Assembly (NCBI GenBank): GCA_036677425.1
Contig: JARFVT010000013.1
Location: 930,001 to 994,000 of the forward strand
Source: JARFVT01 sp036677425
GTDB taxonomy: Bacteria > Pseudomonadota > Alphaproteobacteria > UBA8366 > Aestuariispiraceae
Length of the DNA: 64,000 nt
Direction: 5' to 3'
Below the pieces are notes generated by a model, which had not been told where the DNA came from, did no database searches, and saw only the letters and a list, made by a program, of their open reading frames with translations. Numbering within the stretch: position 1 is the first letter of the stretch; each line of letters starts with the position of its first letter. The position numbers were made by a program, and so were the translations under genes. Of this stretch, positions 9,323 to 19,904 are shown piece by piece.

Positions 9323-10399
9323 ATGGCAAATAAAATTAAAATTTTGGTGGTTGGGCTTGGCAATATGGGTTTATCACATGCCAAGGCATATCATAATATT
9401 GATGGTTTTGAAATTATTGGCCTATGCAGTAGGAATATTAATGCCGATACAATTCTGCCCGATGAATTGCAATCATATCCGCGTTTCAATGATTATAAAC
9501 TGGCCTTGCGACGAATAAAACCCGATGCGGTTTCTATTAATACATGGCCTGATACCCACAAGGAATATGCCATTGCCGCCATTATGGCAGGGGCGCATAT
9601 TTTTATCGAAAAACCAATTGCAATTTCGGTTGCTGATGCGGAAAAAGTTATTGTAGCGGCAAAAATGCAAAATAAAAAACTAGTAATCGGCTATATTTTA
9701 CGCCATCACCCATCATGGGAGAAATTTGTTTCTTTAGCACAAAATCTTGGCAAGCCATTGGTAATGCGGATGAATTTAAATCAACAATCCAACGGCGATA
9801 CATGGAATACCCATAAACAATTGATGAAAAGTATATCGCCAATTATCGATTGCGGCGTGCATTATGTGGATATGATGTGTTTGATGAGCGGCGCCAACCC
9901 AATATCAGTAAATGCTATTGGGTCAAGGCTTAGCGATGAAATCGACGATGATATGTATAATTATGGACAGCTTCAGGTTACCTTTGACGATGGTTCAATC
10001 GGTTGGTATGAATCGGGTTGGGGGCCAATGATGAGCGAGACGGCATTTTTTATAAAAGATATTATCGGCCCTAAAGGCTGTGTTAGTATTATTTCAGAAA
10101 ACCAAGTTGGCGAAAGCCATAAATCAGACGATATGGACGGTCATATTAAATCCAATCAATTGCGATTGCATCACAGCATGACAAATCAAGATGGTAAATT
10201 CTCACAACCAGATGAGATTATCAATATTGAAAATGAACCAGATCACGATCAATTATGTCAGTTGGAACAGCAATATTTTTTAAAGGTAATTATCGAAGAT
10301 ATTGATTTAACAAACCATATGCGCGATGCGTTAAACAGCATGCGTATTGTCTTTGCTGCTGATTTATCCATTCGCACGGGTGATAAAATAAAATTGTGA
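9323..10399 (+). CDS. Gfo/Idh/MocA family NAD(P)-dependent oxidoreductase
   Basis: 358 aa. N-terminal Rossmann fold (VVGLGNMGLSHAKAYH, residues about 9-24) and the family signature EKPIAISVADAEKVI around residues 95-110; the C-terminal dimerisation domain includes CGVHYVDMMCLMSG. Members oxidise or reduce sugar or inositol hydroxyls. It follows nagA after 32 bp and probably closes the operon. The exact substrate is unknown; a role in converting a second component of the imported glycan is the simplest inference. The ATG at 9319 is rejected because it stops after four codons. Confidence 0.85.
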   Translation: MANKIKILVVGLGNMGLSHAKAYHNIDGFEIIGLCSRNINADTILPDELQSYPRFNDYKLALRRIKPDAVSINTWPDTHKEYAIAAIMAGAHIFIEKPIAISVADAEKVIVAAKMQNKKLVIGYILRHHPSWEKFVSLAQNLGKPLVMRMNLNQQSNGDTWNTHKQLMKSISPIIDCGVHYVDMMCLMSGANPISVNAIGSRLSDEIDDDMYNYGQLQVTFDDGSIGWYESGWGPMMSETAFFIKDIIGPKGCVSIISENQVGESHKSDDMDGHIKSNQLRLHHSMTNQDGKFSQPDEIINIENEPDHDQLCQLEQQYFLKVIIEDIDLTNHMRDALNSMRIVFAADLSIRTGDKIKL

Positions 10400-10712
10400 T
10401 ATATTTACGCTATGAAAAATTAAGATCCTATAAGTAGTTAATATTTAACGGTTTTTTTTAAAATGGCTGTGCGTGTAGTCTGGCGGTAACCATTAACAAT
10501 AAATATTCACCAGTCCCTGATATCCATAGCAAAATCACTCTATTTCCCCTCCGAATATTAAAAATTAGATTGCCTTTTTACGATTATTAGATTTTCCTAA
10601 AATCTAATGTGCATATTCACGTATAAAAACAACTTATGCGCTATTTATTTTATAAGCTGAATTTATAAAAATAGCTTACGAAAAAATAGTAAAACTAATA
10701 ATAAATTCTTTA
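10400..10712. other. Gene-free stretch between the nag operon and narK
   Basis: No ORF or RNA gene recognised. A weak terminator-like element GTTAA-N3-TTAAC followed by GG and eight T lies at 10437-10459, suitable for the nag operon. A perfect inverted repeat ATTAGATTTT (10586-10595) / AAAATCTAAT (10599-10608) with a 3-base spacer could be an operator or a hairpin; there is no T run behind it. Confidence 0.4.
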
Positions 10713-10754
10713 TTGATCTACATCAACCCAATATGCATTTATTCATGGTAAAAT
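10713..10754 (+). promoter_or_regulatory. FNR-type box and -10 element of the nar operon promoter
   Basis: TTGATCTACATCAA (10713-10726) fits the FNR/Anr consensus TTGAT-N4-ATCAA perfectly. TAAAAT at 10749-10754 is a good -10. If +1 is about 10761, the box is centred at -41.5, the classic class II activator position. narK starts at 10825, leaving a leader of about 64 bases. This strongly implies anaerobic induction of the operon by an FNR/Anr/FnrN-type regulator. Confidence 0.88.
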
Positions 10755-10824
10755 TATATGGGCTGGAAAATGATGCTATAGCTGTATTCTTCAGCATACC
10801 TATCAGGACACGGAGTTAATATCA

Positions 10825-13755
10825 ATGGTAACAAAACTAGATCAGACACGCGCATTATCGCTTAGTACTTTTGCCTTTACGGCTTGTTTTGCTGTGTGGA
10901 CAATTTTCTCTATCCTCGGGCTTCAAATTAAAGAGAATTTAGGCCTCAGTGATACACAATTTGGTTTATTGGTGGCAACACCAGTGCTTACTGGATCTTT
11001 AAGCAGATTGCTTTTGGGGATTTGGACCGATCAATATGGTGGACGAATTGTTTTCACGTTGACAATGCTTTGTTCTGCGGTGGCAACATGGTTGTTATCC
11101 TCCGTTGAAACATATGAAATGTTCTTAGTTGCCGCCCTTGGTGTTGGCTTAGCTGGTGGTGGCTTTGCCGTCGGGATTGCTTATGTCTCACAGTGGTATG
11201 GAAAAGAAAAACAAGGAACGGCCTTAGGTATTTTTGGTGTTGGTAACGTTGGGGCCGCGATCACAAACTTTGCAGCACCTTTCTTGCTGGTTGCATTAGG
11301 GTGGGAAGCAACAGCTCAAGTCTATGCCGTTATACTTGGGGTTATCGCCATTCTATTTTTTATATTTAGTAAGGATGATCCAAAGCTTTCGGAACGTAAG
11401 AAAAACAAAGAAGCACCGCGCCCTATTATAGAACAACTAGAGCCTTTAAAAAATATTCAAGTTTGGCGTTTTTCTCTTTATTACTTCTTTGTTTTTGGTG
11501 CGTTCGTTGCGCTTGCGCTATGGTTGCCGCGTTACTATGTTGGTGTTTATGGCTTAAGCATTACAACGGCGGGGATATTGGCGGCTTGTTACGCTCTTCC
11601 AGGGTCTGTCTTTAGGGCGCTTGGTGGCTGGATGTCTGATCGTTATGGCGCACGTACAGTTATGTACTGGACATTTACGGCTTCTATTATTACTTGCTTC
11701 TTTATGTCTTACCCTGCAACAAGTTATGTCGTTGACGGGGTTAATGGCCCAATTTCTTTTGATATAGCGATTAGCCTGCCTGTATTTGTATTTCTCACTA
11801 TTATTCTTGGCTTCTTTATGTCTTTGGGTAAAGCGGCTGTTTATAAACATATTCCTGTTTACTATCCTGATCACGTTGGTTCTGTTGGTGGTATTGTTGG
11901 TCTTGTTGGTGGTCTAGGTGGTTTTTTTCTACCGATTGCCTTTGGGTATATGAATGATGTTATTGGTGTATGGACAAGTTGCTTTATGCTTCTTTTTGGT
12001 ATTACATCTTTTGCTCTACTTTGGATGCATGCATCTATTTTACATGATGAAGGCAAGGTTAAAAAACCTAAATTCTTACCTGAGCTCAAATTACCTGAAA
12101 CTAAAAAAGCAGATGTGATTGTTATTGAAGAATCTGTTGAATTTAAGCATCAAGGTTTAGAAGATTGGGACCCTGAAAATAAAGAGCAATGGGAATCTTA
12201 TGGTAAGAAAGTTGCCTTCCGTAATTTATGGATATCCATCCCGTCTTTACTTTGTGGCTTTGCAGTTTGGCTTTACTGGGGAATTATCACGGTGCAGATG
12301 CTCAATCTTGGTTTTGATTTTACCAAGAGTGATCTCTTTTCTTTGATGGCTATTGCTGGTTTGGCGGGCGCAACGCTTCGTATTCCATCAACCTTCTTCA
12401 TTCGGCTTGCTGGTGGTCGTAATACTATCTTCCTGACAACGTCATTACTTATCTTACCTGCTATAGGTGCTGGTTTTGCTTTAGGTGATCCTAATACACC
12501 GCTTTGGGTGTTCCAAGTTCTAGCTCTTATGTCTGGCTTTGGTGGTGGTAACTTTGCTTCTTCTATGTCAAATATTAGTTTCTTCTTTCCAAAGAAAATG
12601 CAGGGTCTATCGTTAGGTTTAAATGCGGGTTTAGGTAACTTTGGTGTTACAACGATGCAAATCCTGATCCCGTTAGTTATGACATTTGGTATATTTGGTG
12701 GAGAAGCTATGATCCTTCAAAATACGAGTGGAACATTGATCGGTAAGATTCCAGCAGGTACGGAAACTTATATTCACAATGCTGGTTATTTATGGCTAGT
12801 GTTCTTGATACCTCTTTCTATCGCAGCATGGCTTGGTATGGATAATATTAAGGCCAAGCATGTGTCGCCAAATGTGGGAGCCCCACCAGTAGCCTTTCTA
12901 AAAATTGGTATTATGCTAAGTATTGCTATGGTTGTTGCGGCAGCAGGTCTTTGGCTTATGTTGCCAGAAACGGCCAATGGTTCAAACTTTGGTATTAGTA
13001 AGTATATTGTGTTGCCTTGTGTTATTGCGGTGACTGTTATACTGCTGAAAATGCTTCCAGGTGATATTGGCACAAGCTTAAAACGCCAGTATCAAATCTT
13101 TAAACATCCACATACTTGGGTGATGACAGTCATTTATACTATGACATTTGGGTCATTTATTGGCTTTGCGGCATCTTTCCCGCTTGCAATTAAGGTGATC
13201 TTTGGCTTCCAGCATATTGCTGGACATGATGGTATAATGAACCATGATATAGCGAATGCAAATGGGCCTAGTGCTTTGATGTTTGCTTGGATGGGGCCAT
13301 TTATTGGTGCGCTTATTCGCCCTGTTGGCGGATGGATTTCCGATCGAATTGGCGGTGCGCTTGTAACGCAAATTTGTTCTATCGTTATGGTGGTGAGCGC
13401 TCTAGGCGTAGCTCATTACATGAAGGTAGCTTACAGTTCGGAAACACCAGAAATTTACTTTGTACCGTTTCTTCTTTTATTCCTTCTGCTTTTCGCGGCA
13501 ACAGGAATTGGTAATGGCTCTACCTTTCGTACAATTGCGATGGTCTTTAACAAAGAACAAGCTGGCCCTGTATTGGGATGGACATCTGCAGTTGCTGCTT
13601 ATGGTGCGTTTATTGTTCCAAAAGTTCTTGGTGAGCAAATTAAACTAACAACACCAGAAGTCGCGCTTTATGGCTTTGCTGCATTCTATGCATTTTGTGT
13701 ATTCTTGAACTGGTGGGTATATTTACGCCCAGGTGTAAAATACAAGAACCCATAA
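10825..13755 (+). CDS. narK: Nitrate/nitrite transporter, fused NarK1-NarK2 double MFS protein
   Basis: 976 aa, twice the usual MFS length. The first MFS unit (about residues 1-415) has LSDTQFGLLVATPVLTGSL and a nitrate signature GGFAVGIAYVSQWYGKEKQG. A charged linker (about 415-465) joins a second complete unit with GGGNFASSMSNISFFFPKKMQG and a partner signature GIGNGSTFRTIAMVF. Such NarK1-NarK2 fusions are known in Paracoccus-type nar operons, where one half is linked to nitrate/proton symport and the other to nitrate/nitrite exchange. It is first in the operon, 48 bp ahead of narG. Confidence 0.93.
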   Translation: MVTKLDQTRALSLSTFAFTACFAVWTIFSILGLQIKENLGLSDTQFGLLVATPVLTGSLSRLLLGIWTDQYGGRIVFTLTMLCSAVATWLLSSVETYEMFLVAALGVGLAGGGFAVGIAYVSQWYGKEKQGTALGIFGVGNVGAAITNFAAPFLLVALGWEATAQVYAVILGVIAILFFIFSKDDPKLSERKKNKEAPRPIIEQLEPLKNIQVWRFSLYYFFVFGAFVALALWLPRYYVGVYGLSITTAGILAACYALPGSVFRALGGWMSDRYGARTVMYWTFTASIITCFFMSYPATSYVVDGVNGPISFDIAISLPVFVFLTIILGFFMSLGKAAVYKHIPVYYPDHVGSVGGIVGLVGGLGGFFLPIAFGYMNDVIGVWTSCFMLLFGITSFALLWMHASILHDEGKVKKPKFLPELKLPETKKADVIVIEESVEFKHQGLEDWDPENKEQWESYGKKVAFRNLWISIPSLLCGFAVWLYWGIITVQMLNLGFDFTKSDLFSLMAIAGLAGATLRIPSTFFIRLAGGRNTIFLTTSLLILPAIGAGFALGDPNTPLWVFQVLALMSGFGGGNFASSMSNISFFFPKKMQGLSLGLNAGLGNFGVTTMQILIPLVMTFGIFGGEAMILQNTSGTLIGKIPAGTETYIHNAGYLWLVFLIPLSIAAWLGMDNIKAKHVSPNVGAPPVAFLKIGIMLSIAMVVAAAGLWLMLPETANGSNFGISKYIVLPCVIAVTVILLKMLPGDIGTSLKRQYQIFKHPHTWVMTVIYTMTFGSFIGFAASFPLAIKVIFGFQHIAGHDGIMNHDIANANGPSALMFAWMGPFIGALIRPVGGWISDRIGGALVTQICSIVMVVSALGVAHYMKVAYSSETPEIYFVPFLLLFLLLFAATGIGNGSTFRTIAMVFNKEQAGPVLGWTSAVAAYGAFIVPKVLGEQIKLTTPEVALYGFAAFYAFCVFLNWWVYLRPGVKYKNP

Positions 13756-13803
13756 AATATAAAATAACAGTAAGACAGATTTGAAAATTCGAAAGAAACT
13801 AAC

Positions 13804-16800
13804 ATGAGCTATTTTATTGATCGTATATCCTATTTTGCACAAAATCGTGAGAAGTTTTCAAATGGACATGGCGTGACAACGGAAGAAAACCGTGCATGGG
13901 AAGAAGCGTATCGTGGGCGTTGGGCGCATGATAAAATTGTCCGTTCAACGCATGGTGTTAACTGTACAGGTTCTTGTTCTTGGAAGATTTACGTTAAAAA
14001 TGGTTTGATTACGTGGGAAACGCAGCAGACAGATTACCCGCGTACACGTCCTGACTTACCAAACCATGAGCCACGCGGTTGCGCGCGGGGGGCGAGCTAT
14101 AGTTGGTATATTTATTCAGCCAATCGTTTGAAATACCCATTGATTCGTAAGCGCCTGTTGAAAATGTGGCGGGCGATGAAGCAACAATATAGTGACCCTG
14201 TAGATGCATGGAAAGCTATTCAGGCAGATCCTATTTTGCGGGCTGAGTATCAAAAAGTTCGCGGGAAAGGCGGATTTGTTCGCGGTGATTGGGAAGAGGT
14301 AAATGAGATTATTGTTGCTTCTAATATCCATACAATTAAAGAACACGGTCCAGACCGTATCTTTGGATTTTCTCCTATTCCTGCGATGTCGATGGTTTCA
14401 TATGCAGCTGGTTCCCGTTACTTATCGCTTATAGGCGGTGTGTCTATGAGCTTCTATGATTGGTATTGTGATCTACCGCCTGCTTCTCCGCAAACATGGG
14501 GAGAGCAAACGGATGTTCCAGAAAGTGCCGATTGGTATAATTCTGGCTTTATTATTATGTGGGGATCAAACGTTCCGCAAACGCGGACACCTGATGCACA
14601 TTTTATGACCGAGGCACGCTATAAAGGTACGCAAGTTGTTACGATTACACCTGATTATTCTGAAGCTTCAAAATTTGGTGATATCTGGCTCAACCCGAAA
14701 CAGGGAACTGACGCTGCTGTTGGTATGGCGATGGGGCATGTGATCTTAAAAGAGTTTCATTTGGATAATATATCTGAATATTTTGATGACTATACGCGCA
14801 AATACTCTGATTTCCCATTCCTTGTAAAATTAGAAAAACATGGTGACGCGTATGTTCCTGGCCGTATGGTGCGTGCCTCTGATTTTGATAAATCAATGGG
14901 TGAAGAAAATAATCCAGAATGGAAAACAGTTTGCCTCGATGAAAAAACTGGTAATGTAATTGTACCAACTGGCTCTATTGGTTTCCGTTGGGGTGAAGAC
15001 GGTAAATGGAATATTGTTCCTACGGATGCTAAATCGGGAAAAGAATTTTTACCGCAAAAAACACTTCTTGGAACACAAGATGATATTTTGGATGTTGGCT
15101 TTCCTTATTTTGCTAATGCTGAGCATGAACATGGCTATTTTGAATCAAATGAACAAGATGAAATTCTAAATCGTAAATTACCAGTTAAATATCTGGATTT
15201 AAATGGCGAAAAAGTACCTGTTGTAACGGTTTTTGATTTAACTTGTGCCAATTACGGTGTGGCACGTGAAGGTCTTGGTGGTAAAAATGTTGCTTTCGAT
15301 TATGATCAAAATGTTCCTTACACGCCAAAATGGCAAGAAAGCATTACAGGAGTTTCTGCCGATAAAATAGTTCAAGTTGCACGCGAATTTGCGCGCAATG
15401 CTGATAAAACTAAAGGTAAGTCGATGATTATTATCGGCGCGGCAATGAACCATTGGTACCATATGGATATGAATTACCGTGCATGTATTAACATGTTGGT
15501 GTTTTGTGGCTGCGTTGGACAATCTGGTGGTGGTTGGTCGCATTATGTGGGGCAAGAGAAACTTCGCCCACAAACGGGTTGGTTGCCTTTGGCTTTTGCG
15601 TTGGATTGGACACGTCCACCGCGCCAACAAAATTCTACTTCATCTTTCTATGCGCACACCGATCAGTGGCGTTATGAAACATTGGCTGTTTCTGATATTC
15701 TTTCTCCTACAGCGGATAAAGAAAAGTGGAAAGGCTCTCTTATAGATTGCAATATTCGCTCTGAGCGTATGGGCTGGCTTCCATCTGCGCCGCAGCTACA
15801 AGAAAATCCGCTTGATCTGGTAAAACAAGCTGAAGATGCGGGTAAAGATCCTGTTGATCATGTGGTAGAACGCTTATCAAATGGTGATCTTCGTATGTCT
15901 TGTGAGGATCCAGATCATCCAGATAACTGGCCACGAAACTTATTTGTTTGGCGTTCTAATCTATTAGGATCTTCAGGTAAAGGGCATGAGTATTTCCTTA
16001 AACATTTATTGGGAACACAGCACGGTGTTCAAGGAAAAGATCTTGGTGAAGAAGGTCGACGCATATCTGAGGATGTTGTTTGGCATGATGAAGCACCTGA
16101 AGGAAAATTAGATCTTTTGGTAACGTTAGACTTCCGTATGTCTACGACATGTGTTTATTCAGACATTGTTCTACCAACAGCAAGTTGGTATGAGAAAAAT
16201 GACTTAAATACTTCTGATATGCACCCGTTTATTCATCCATTATCAAAAGCGATTGACCCTGTTTGGCAGTCACGTTCTGATTGGGATATTTATAAAGGTC
16301 TGGCTAAAAAGTTTTCTGAGCTTTCTATTGGTCATTTAGGCGTTGAAAAAGAAATTGTTCTAACGCCGATCCAGCATGATACGCCGGGTGAGCTGGCTCA
16401 ACCAGATGTTAAGGAATGGCGTAAAGGTGAATGTGATCTCATCCCAGGTAAAACAGCACCTGCGATGAAGGTTGTTGAACGCGACTATCCAGCTACTTAT
16501 GAACGTTTCACATCTTTAGGGCCGTTGATGGGTAAATTAGGCAATGGTGGTAAAGGAATTGGTTGGAATACGGATCATGAAATTGATTTCCTTAAAGCGC
16601 TTAATGGTGAAAATAAAGCAGGTCATGCCAAAATTGAAACAGATATTGACGCTTGTGAGTTGTTTTAACCCTTGCACCTGAAACCAATGGTGAAGTTGCG
16701 GTTAAAGCTTGGGAAGCATTAAGTAAGATGACGGGCCGTGATCATACACATTTAGCCAAGCCGAAAGAGGATGAAAAAATTCGCTTCCGTGATATTCAGG

Positions 16801-17540
16801 CACAGCCCCGTAAAATTATTTCTTCTCCGACATGGAGCGGCATTGAATCTGAAGAAGTTTGCTATAATGCGGGTTATACAAATGTTCATGAATATATTCC
16901 GTGGCGTACGCTCACAGGGCGTCAGCAGCTTTATCAAGACCATCCGTGGATGCTTGATTTTGGCGAAGGTCTTGTTTCTTATCGTCCACCGATTAATACG
17001 GCAACAGTGCAGAGCATGTTGGAAAAACATGGTGATGAAACACCAACGATTGTTTTAAACTGGATCACGCCGCACCAAAAATGGGGTATTCACTCTACAT
17101 ACTCTGATAATTTACACATGTTGACTTTGTCGCGTGGTGGGCCGATTGTTTGGATGAGTGAACCTGATGCAAAATCTGTCGATATCAAGGATAATGACTG
17201 GGTAGAGGTTTTTAACACTAATGGTGCAATCATGGCGCGCGTGGTTGTATCTCAACGTGTGAATGACGGCATGATGATGATGTATCATGCTCAAGAAAAA
17301 ATTGTGAATACCCCGGGAAGTAAAATTACGAATGCACGTGGTGGAATTCATAATTCTGTTACACGGACAACAGTAAAACCAACACATATGATTGGGGCAT
17401 ATGCACAACAATCTTATGGATTTAATTATTATGGTACGGTTGGGTCAAATCGTGATGAATTTGTGATTGTTCGTAAAGTTGAGGATCAGGATATTGATTG
17501 GATGGAAGGTCCAATAGAAGATGTGGAGGCAGCAGAATAA
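13804..17540 (+). CDS. narG: Respiratory nitrate reductase alpha subunit, frameshifted in this sequence
   Basis: Catalytic Mo-bisMGD subunit that reduces nitrate to nitrite on the cytoplasmic face. Seen: FS0 cluster ligands in HGVNCTGSCSW and RGCARGAS, and the Mo-aspartate region YNSGFIIMWGSNVPQTRTPDAH. The frame stops at TAA 16666-16668 (954 aa), but the next frame continues at once with LTLAPETNGEVAVKAWEALS and goes on to 17540 (SKITNARGGIHNSVTR and so on). One extra T in the run 16663-16666 would give an uninterrupted protein of 1245 aa, the normal NarG length. So this is one gene with a single-base deletion, an assembly error or slippage, not two genes. Confidence 0.9.
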
Positions 17541-19156
17541 TGAAAATACGCGCACAAATAGGTATGGTTCTAAATCTCGATAAATGCATTGGGTGTCACA
17601 CATGTTCTGTCACTTGTAAAAATGTTTGGACATCTCGTGAAGGGATGGAATATGCATGGTTTAATAACGTTGAAACCAAGCCTGGTGTTGGTTTTCCAAA
17701 GGAATGGGAAAATCAAGATAAGTGGAATGGTGGTTGGCATCGTAAATCAAATGGTAAAATTCATCCTAAACAAGGCGGCCGCTGGCGTATATTAGCCAAA
17801 ATTTTTGGTAACCCAGATATGCCTGAAATTGATGATTATTACGAGCCGTTTACGTTTGATTATGATCATTTGCAAAATGCTAAGGAATCTAAAGCGCAAC
17901 CAACAGCGCGTCCGCGTTCATTAATATCTGGTAAGCGGATGGATAAAATTAAATGGGGACCAAACTGGGAGGAAATTCTTGGTACTGAGTTTGAACATCG
18001 CCGTAAGGATTATAACTTCAAAGATATGGAAGAAGAAATGTATGGCGAGTTTGAAAATACATTTATGATGTATTTGCCGCGCCTATGTGAACATTGTCTA
18101 AACCCTACTTGCGTTGCATCTTGCCCTTCGGGATCAATTTATAAACGTGAAGAAGATGGCGTTGTTTTGATTGATCAAGACAAGTGTCGTGGTTGGCGCA
18201 TGTGTGTATCTGGTTGTCCTTACAAAAAGATTTATTATAATTGGAAGTCTGGTAAAGCAGAGAAATGCACACTTTGTTATCCACGCCTTGAAAATGGCGA
18301 ACCAACAGTTTGTTCTGAAACTTGTGTTGGGCGTATTCGTTATCTTGGTGTGATGCTGTATGATGCGGACCGTATTGAAGAGGCAGCAAGCGTTTCTAAC
18401 GAAGAAGATCTTTATGAGGCACAGTGTGATATCTTCCTTGATCCGCATGATCCAAAAGTTATCGCACAAGCACGCGCAGACGGTATTCCTGAAAATTGGA
18501 TTACAGGCGCTCAAGAGTCACCAATTTATAAGATGACTATGGAATGGAAGGTGGCGCTGCCGCTTCATCCTGAATATAGGACATTGCCAATGGTTTGGTA
18601 TATTCCACCGTTATCGCCAATTCAAAATGCAGTTGAATCTGGTAAATTGCCATTGGCAAAGAATGGTATTATGCCAGATCTTGATAAGATGCGTATTCCA
18701 GTGAAATATTTGGCTAACTTGTTAACGGCAGGAAAAGAAGAGCCAGTTAAGCGCGCTCTTAAACGTATGATGGCAATGCGGGCCTATATGCGCGGCGTTC
18801 TTATAGAAGGTGGCCCAGATAAATCTATTTTAGATGAGGTTGGTTTAACTGAAGACCTTGTTAAAGACATGTATAAGATTATGGCACTGGCTAATTATGA
18901 AGATCGTTATGTTATCCCAACAGGGCATCGTGAAGAAACTATTGATGCTTATGGTGAAAGTGGATCATGTGGATTTAGCTTTGGTAATGGTTGTTCTTCA
19001 CATTCCAATAGTGATTTTGATTTATTTGAAAACCCAAAAAGTTGGCGTGGACGTAGTGCTTCTGGCAAAGATAACCGTGTAAATACGCTGTTCACTCAAG
19101 GCAAAACAAGTAATTCTGGAGGAAGCTCTGGTGGTTGTTGCGGTGGATGTTCTTAG
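17540..19156 (+). CDS. narH: Respiratory nitrate reductase beta subunit
   Basis: Electron-transfer subunit with three [4Fe-4S] and one [3Fe-4S] cluster linking NarI haem to NarG. 538 aa. Seen: CIGCHTCSVTCKNVW, LCEHCLNPTCVASCPSG, CRGWRMCVSGCPYK (Trp in the second position marks the 3Fe-4S site), and CTLCYPRLENGEPTVCSETC. ATG at 17540 overlaps the narG stop (TAATG); longer in-frame starts only shadow narG. The C-terminal 60 residues are rich in Ser, Gly and Cys and end GGSSGGCCGGCS, longer and more Cys-rich than I expect for the family. Confidence 0.95.
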   Translation: MKIRAQIGMVLNLDKCIGCHTCSVTCKNVWTSREGMEYAWFNNVETKPGVGFPKEWENQDKWNGGWHRKSNGKIHPKQGGRWRILAKIFGNPDMPEIDDYYEPFTFDYDHLQNAKESKAQPTARPRSLISGKRMDKIKWGPNWEEILGTEFEHRRKDYNFKDMEEEMYGEFENTFMMYLPRLCEHCLNPTCVASCPSGSIYKREEDGVVLIDQDKCRGWRMCVSGCPYKKIYYNWKSGKAEKCTLCYPRLENGEPTVCSETCVGRIRYLGVMLYDADRIEEAASVSNEEDLYEAQCDIFLDPHDPKVIAQARADGIPENWITGAQESPIYKMTMEWKVALPLHPEYRTLPMVWYIPPLSPIQNAVESGKLPLAKNGIMPDLDKMRIPVKYLANLLTAGKEEPVKRALKRMMAMRAYMRGVLIEGGPDKSILDEVGLTEDLVKDMYKIMALANYEDRYVIPTGHREETIDAYGESGSCGFSFGNGCSSHSNSDFDLFENPKSWRGRSASGKDNRVNTLFTQGKTSNSGGSSGGCCGGCS

Positions 19157-19168
19157 GAGAAATAAAAC

Positions 19169-19900
19169 ATGAAAACACTTAAAGTTTTAGGGCGACTTTT
19201 AACTTATCCGTCGGTCGAGCAAGTAAAATCTCTTCCAGAATGTGTAAATCTTCTTAAAGAAGAAAAATGGCTGCCAGAAGAAAACTTAAAAGCAATTAAC
19301 CATTTAATAGATTGGATGGCGGGGCAGGATTTACTTGATTTGCAAGAAGAATATGTGGCTTTGTTTGATCGTACGCCATCACTTTGCTTGCATTTGTTTG
19401 AGCATGTTCATGGCGATTCCCGTGATCGTGGTCAGGCGTTGGTTGATCTTTCAGAGGTATATAAAGATGCTGGGTTGCTGATTAATACAGAAGAAATGCC
19501 AGACTATTTACCTCTTTTCCTTGAATATCTTTCTGTTATTGATGTCAAAGAGGCGCAACATAATTTAGGGGATACAGCCAATGTCCTTGGTGTTTTAGCA
19601 GGGCGTTTGAAAAATAGGCAATCCCCTTACGGCGCAGTGTTTGAAGCTTTAATTGAAGCTGCCGTTAATAAGCCGAATGTTGCTGCTGTTGAAGAGGCTT
19701 TGAAGAAATCAGCAGGAAAAATCAGCACTTTTGATGAATTAGATGAAGTTTGGGAAGAGCAAAATGCTTTTGATAATTCTCTTCAAACAACAGGGCAAGA
19801 GACGGATGGATCATGTGATAGTAGCTGTCATATCACTAAAGAAATGTTAGAGCGTATGAATTTGTCGACAACTAATTCATCAGAAAATAAGAGAGTATAA
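19169..19900 (+). CDS. narJ: Nitrate reductase assembly chaperone NarJ (delta subunit)
   Basis: 243 aa cytoplasmic TorD/NarJ-family chaperone needed for Mo-cofactor insertion and membrane attachment of NarGH. Seen: LGRLLTYPS near the start, YVALFDRTPSLCLHLFEHVHGDSRDRG, and LPLFLEYLSV, all standard NarJ motifs. It is 12 bp after narH with GGAGA as ribosome site, and followed 4 bp later by narI. The acidic tail with CDSSCH is variable in the family. Confidence 0.95.
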   Translation: MKTLKVLGRLLTYPSVEQVKSLPECVNLLKEEKWLPEENLKAINHLIDWMAGQDLLDLQEEYVALFDRTPSLCLHLFEHVHGDSRDRGQALVDLSEVYKDAGLLINTEEMPDYLPLFLEYLSVIDVKEAQHNLGDTANVLGVLAGRLKNRQSPYGAVFEALIEAAVNKPNVAAVEEALKKSAGKISTFDELDEVWEEQNAFDNSLQTTGQETDGSCDSSCHITKEMLERMNLSTTNSSENKRV

Positions 19901-19904
19901 TCAC

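Noticed and set aside
16728..17540. A stand-alone 270-aa molybdopterin protein after narG
   Set aside because: It is the C-terminal part of NarG in the next frame; LTLAPETNGEV precedes its ATG in frame.
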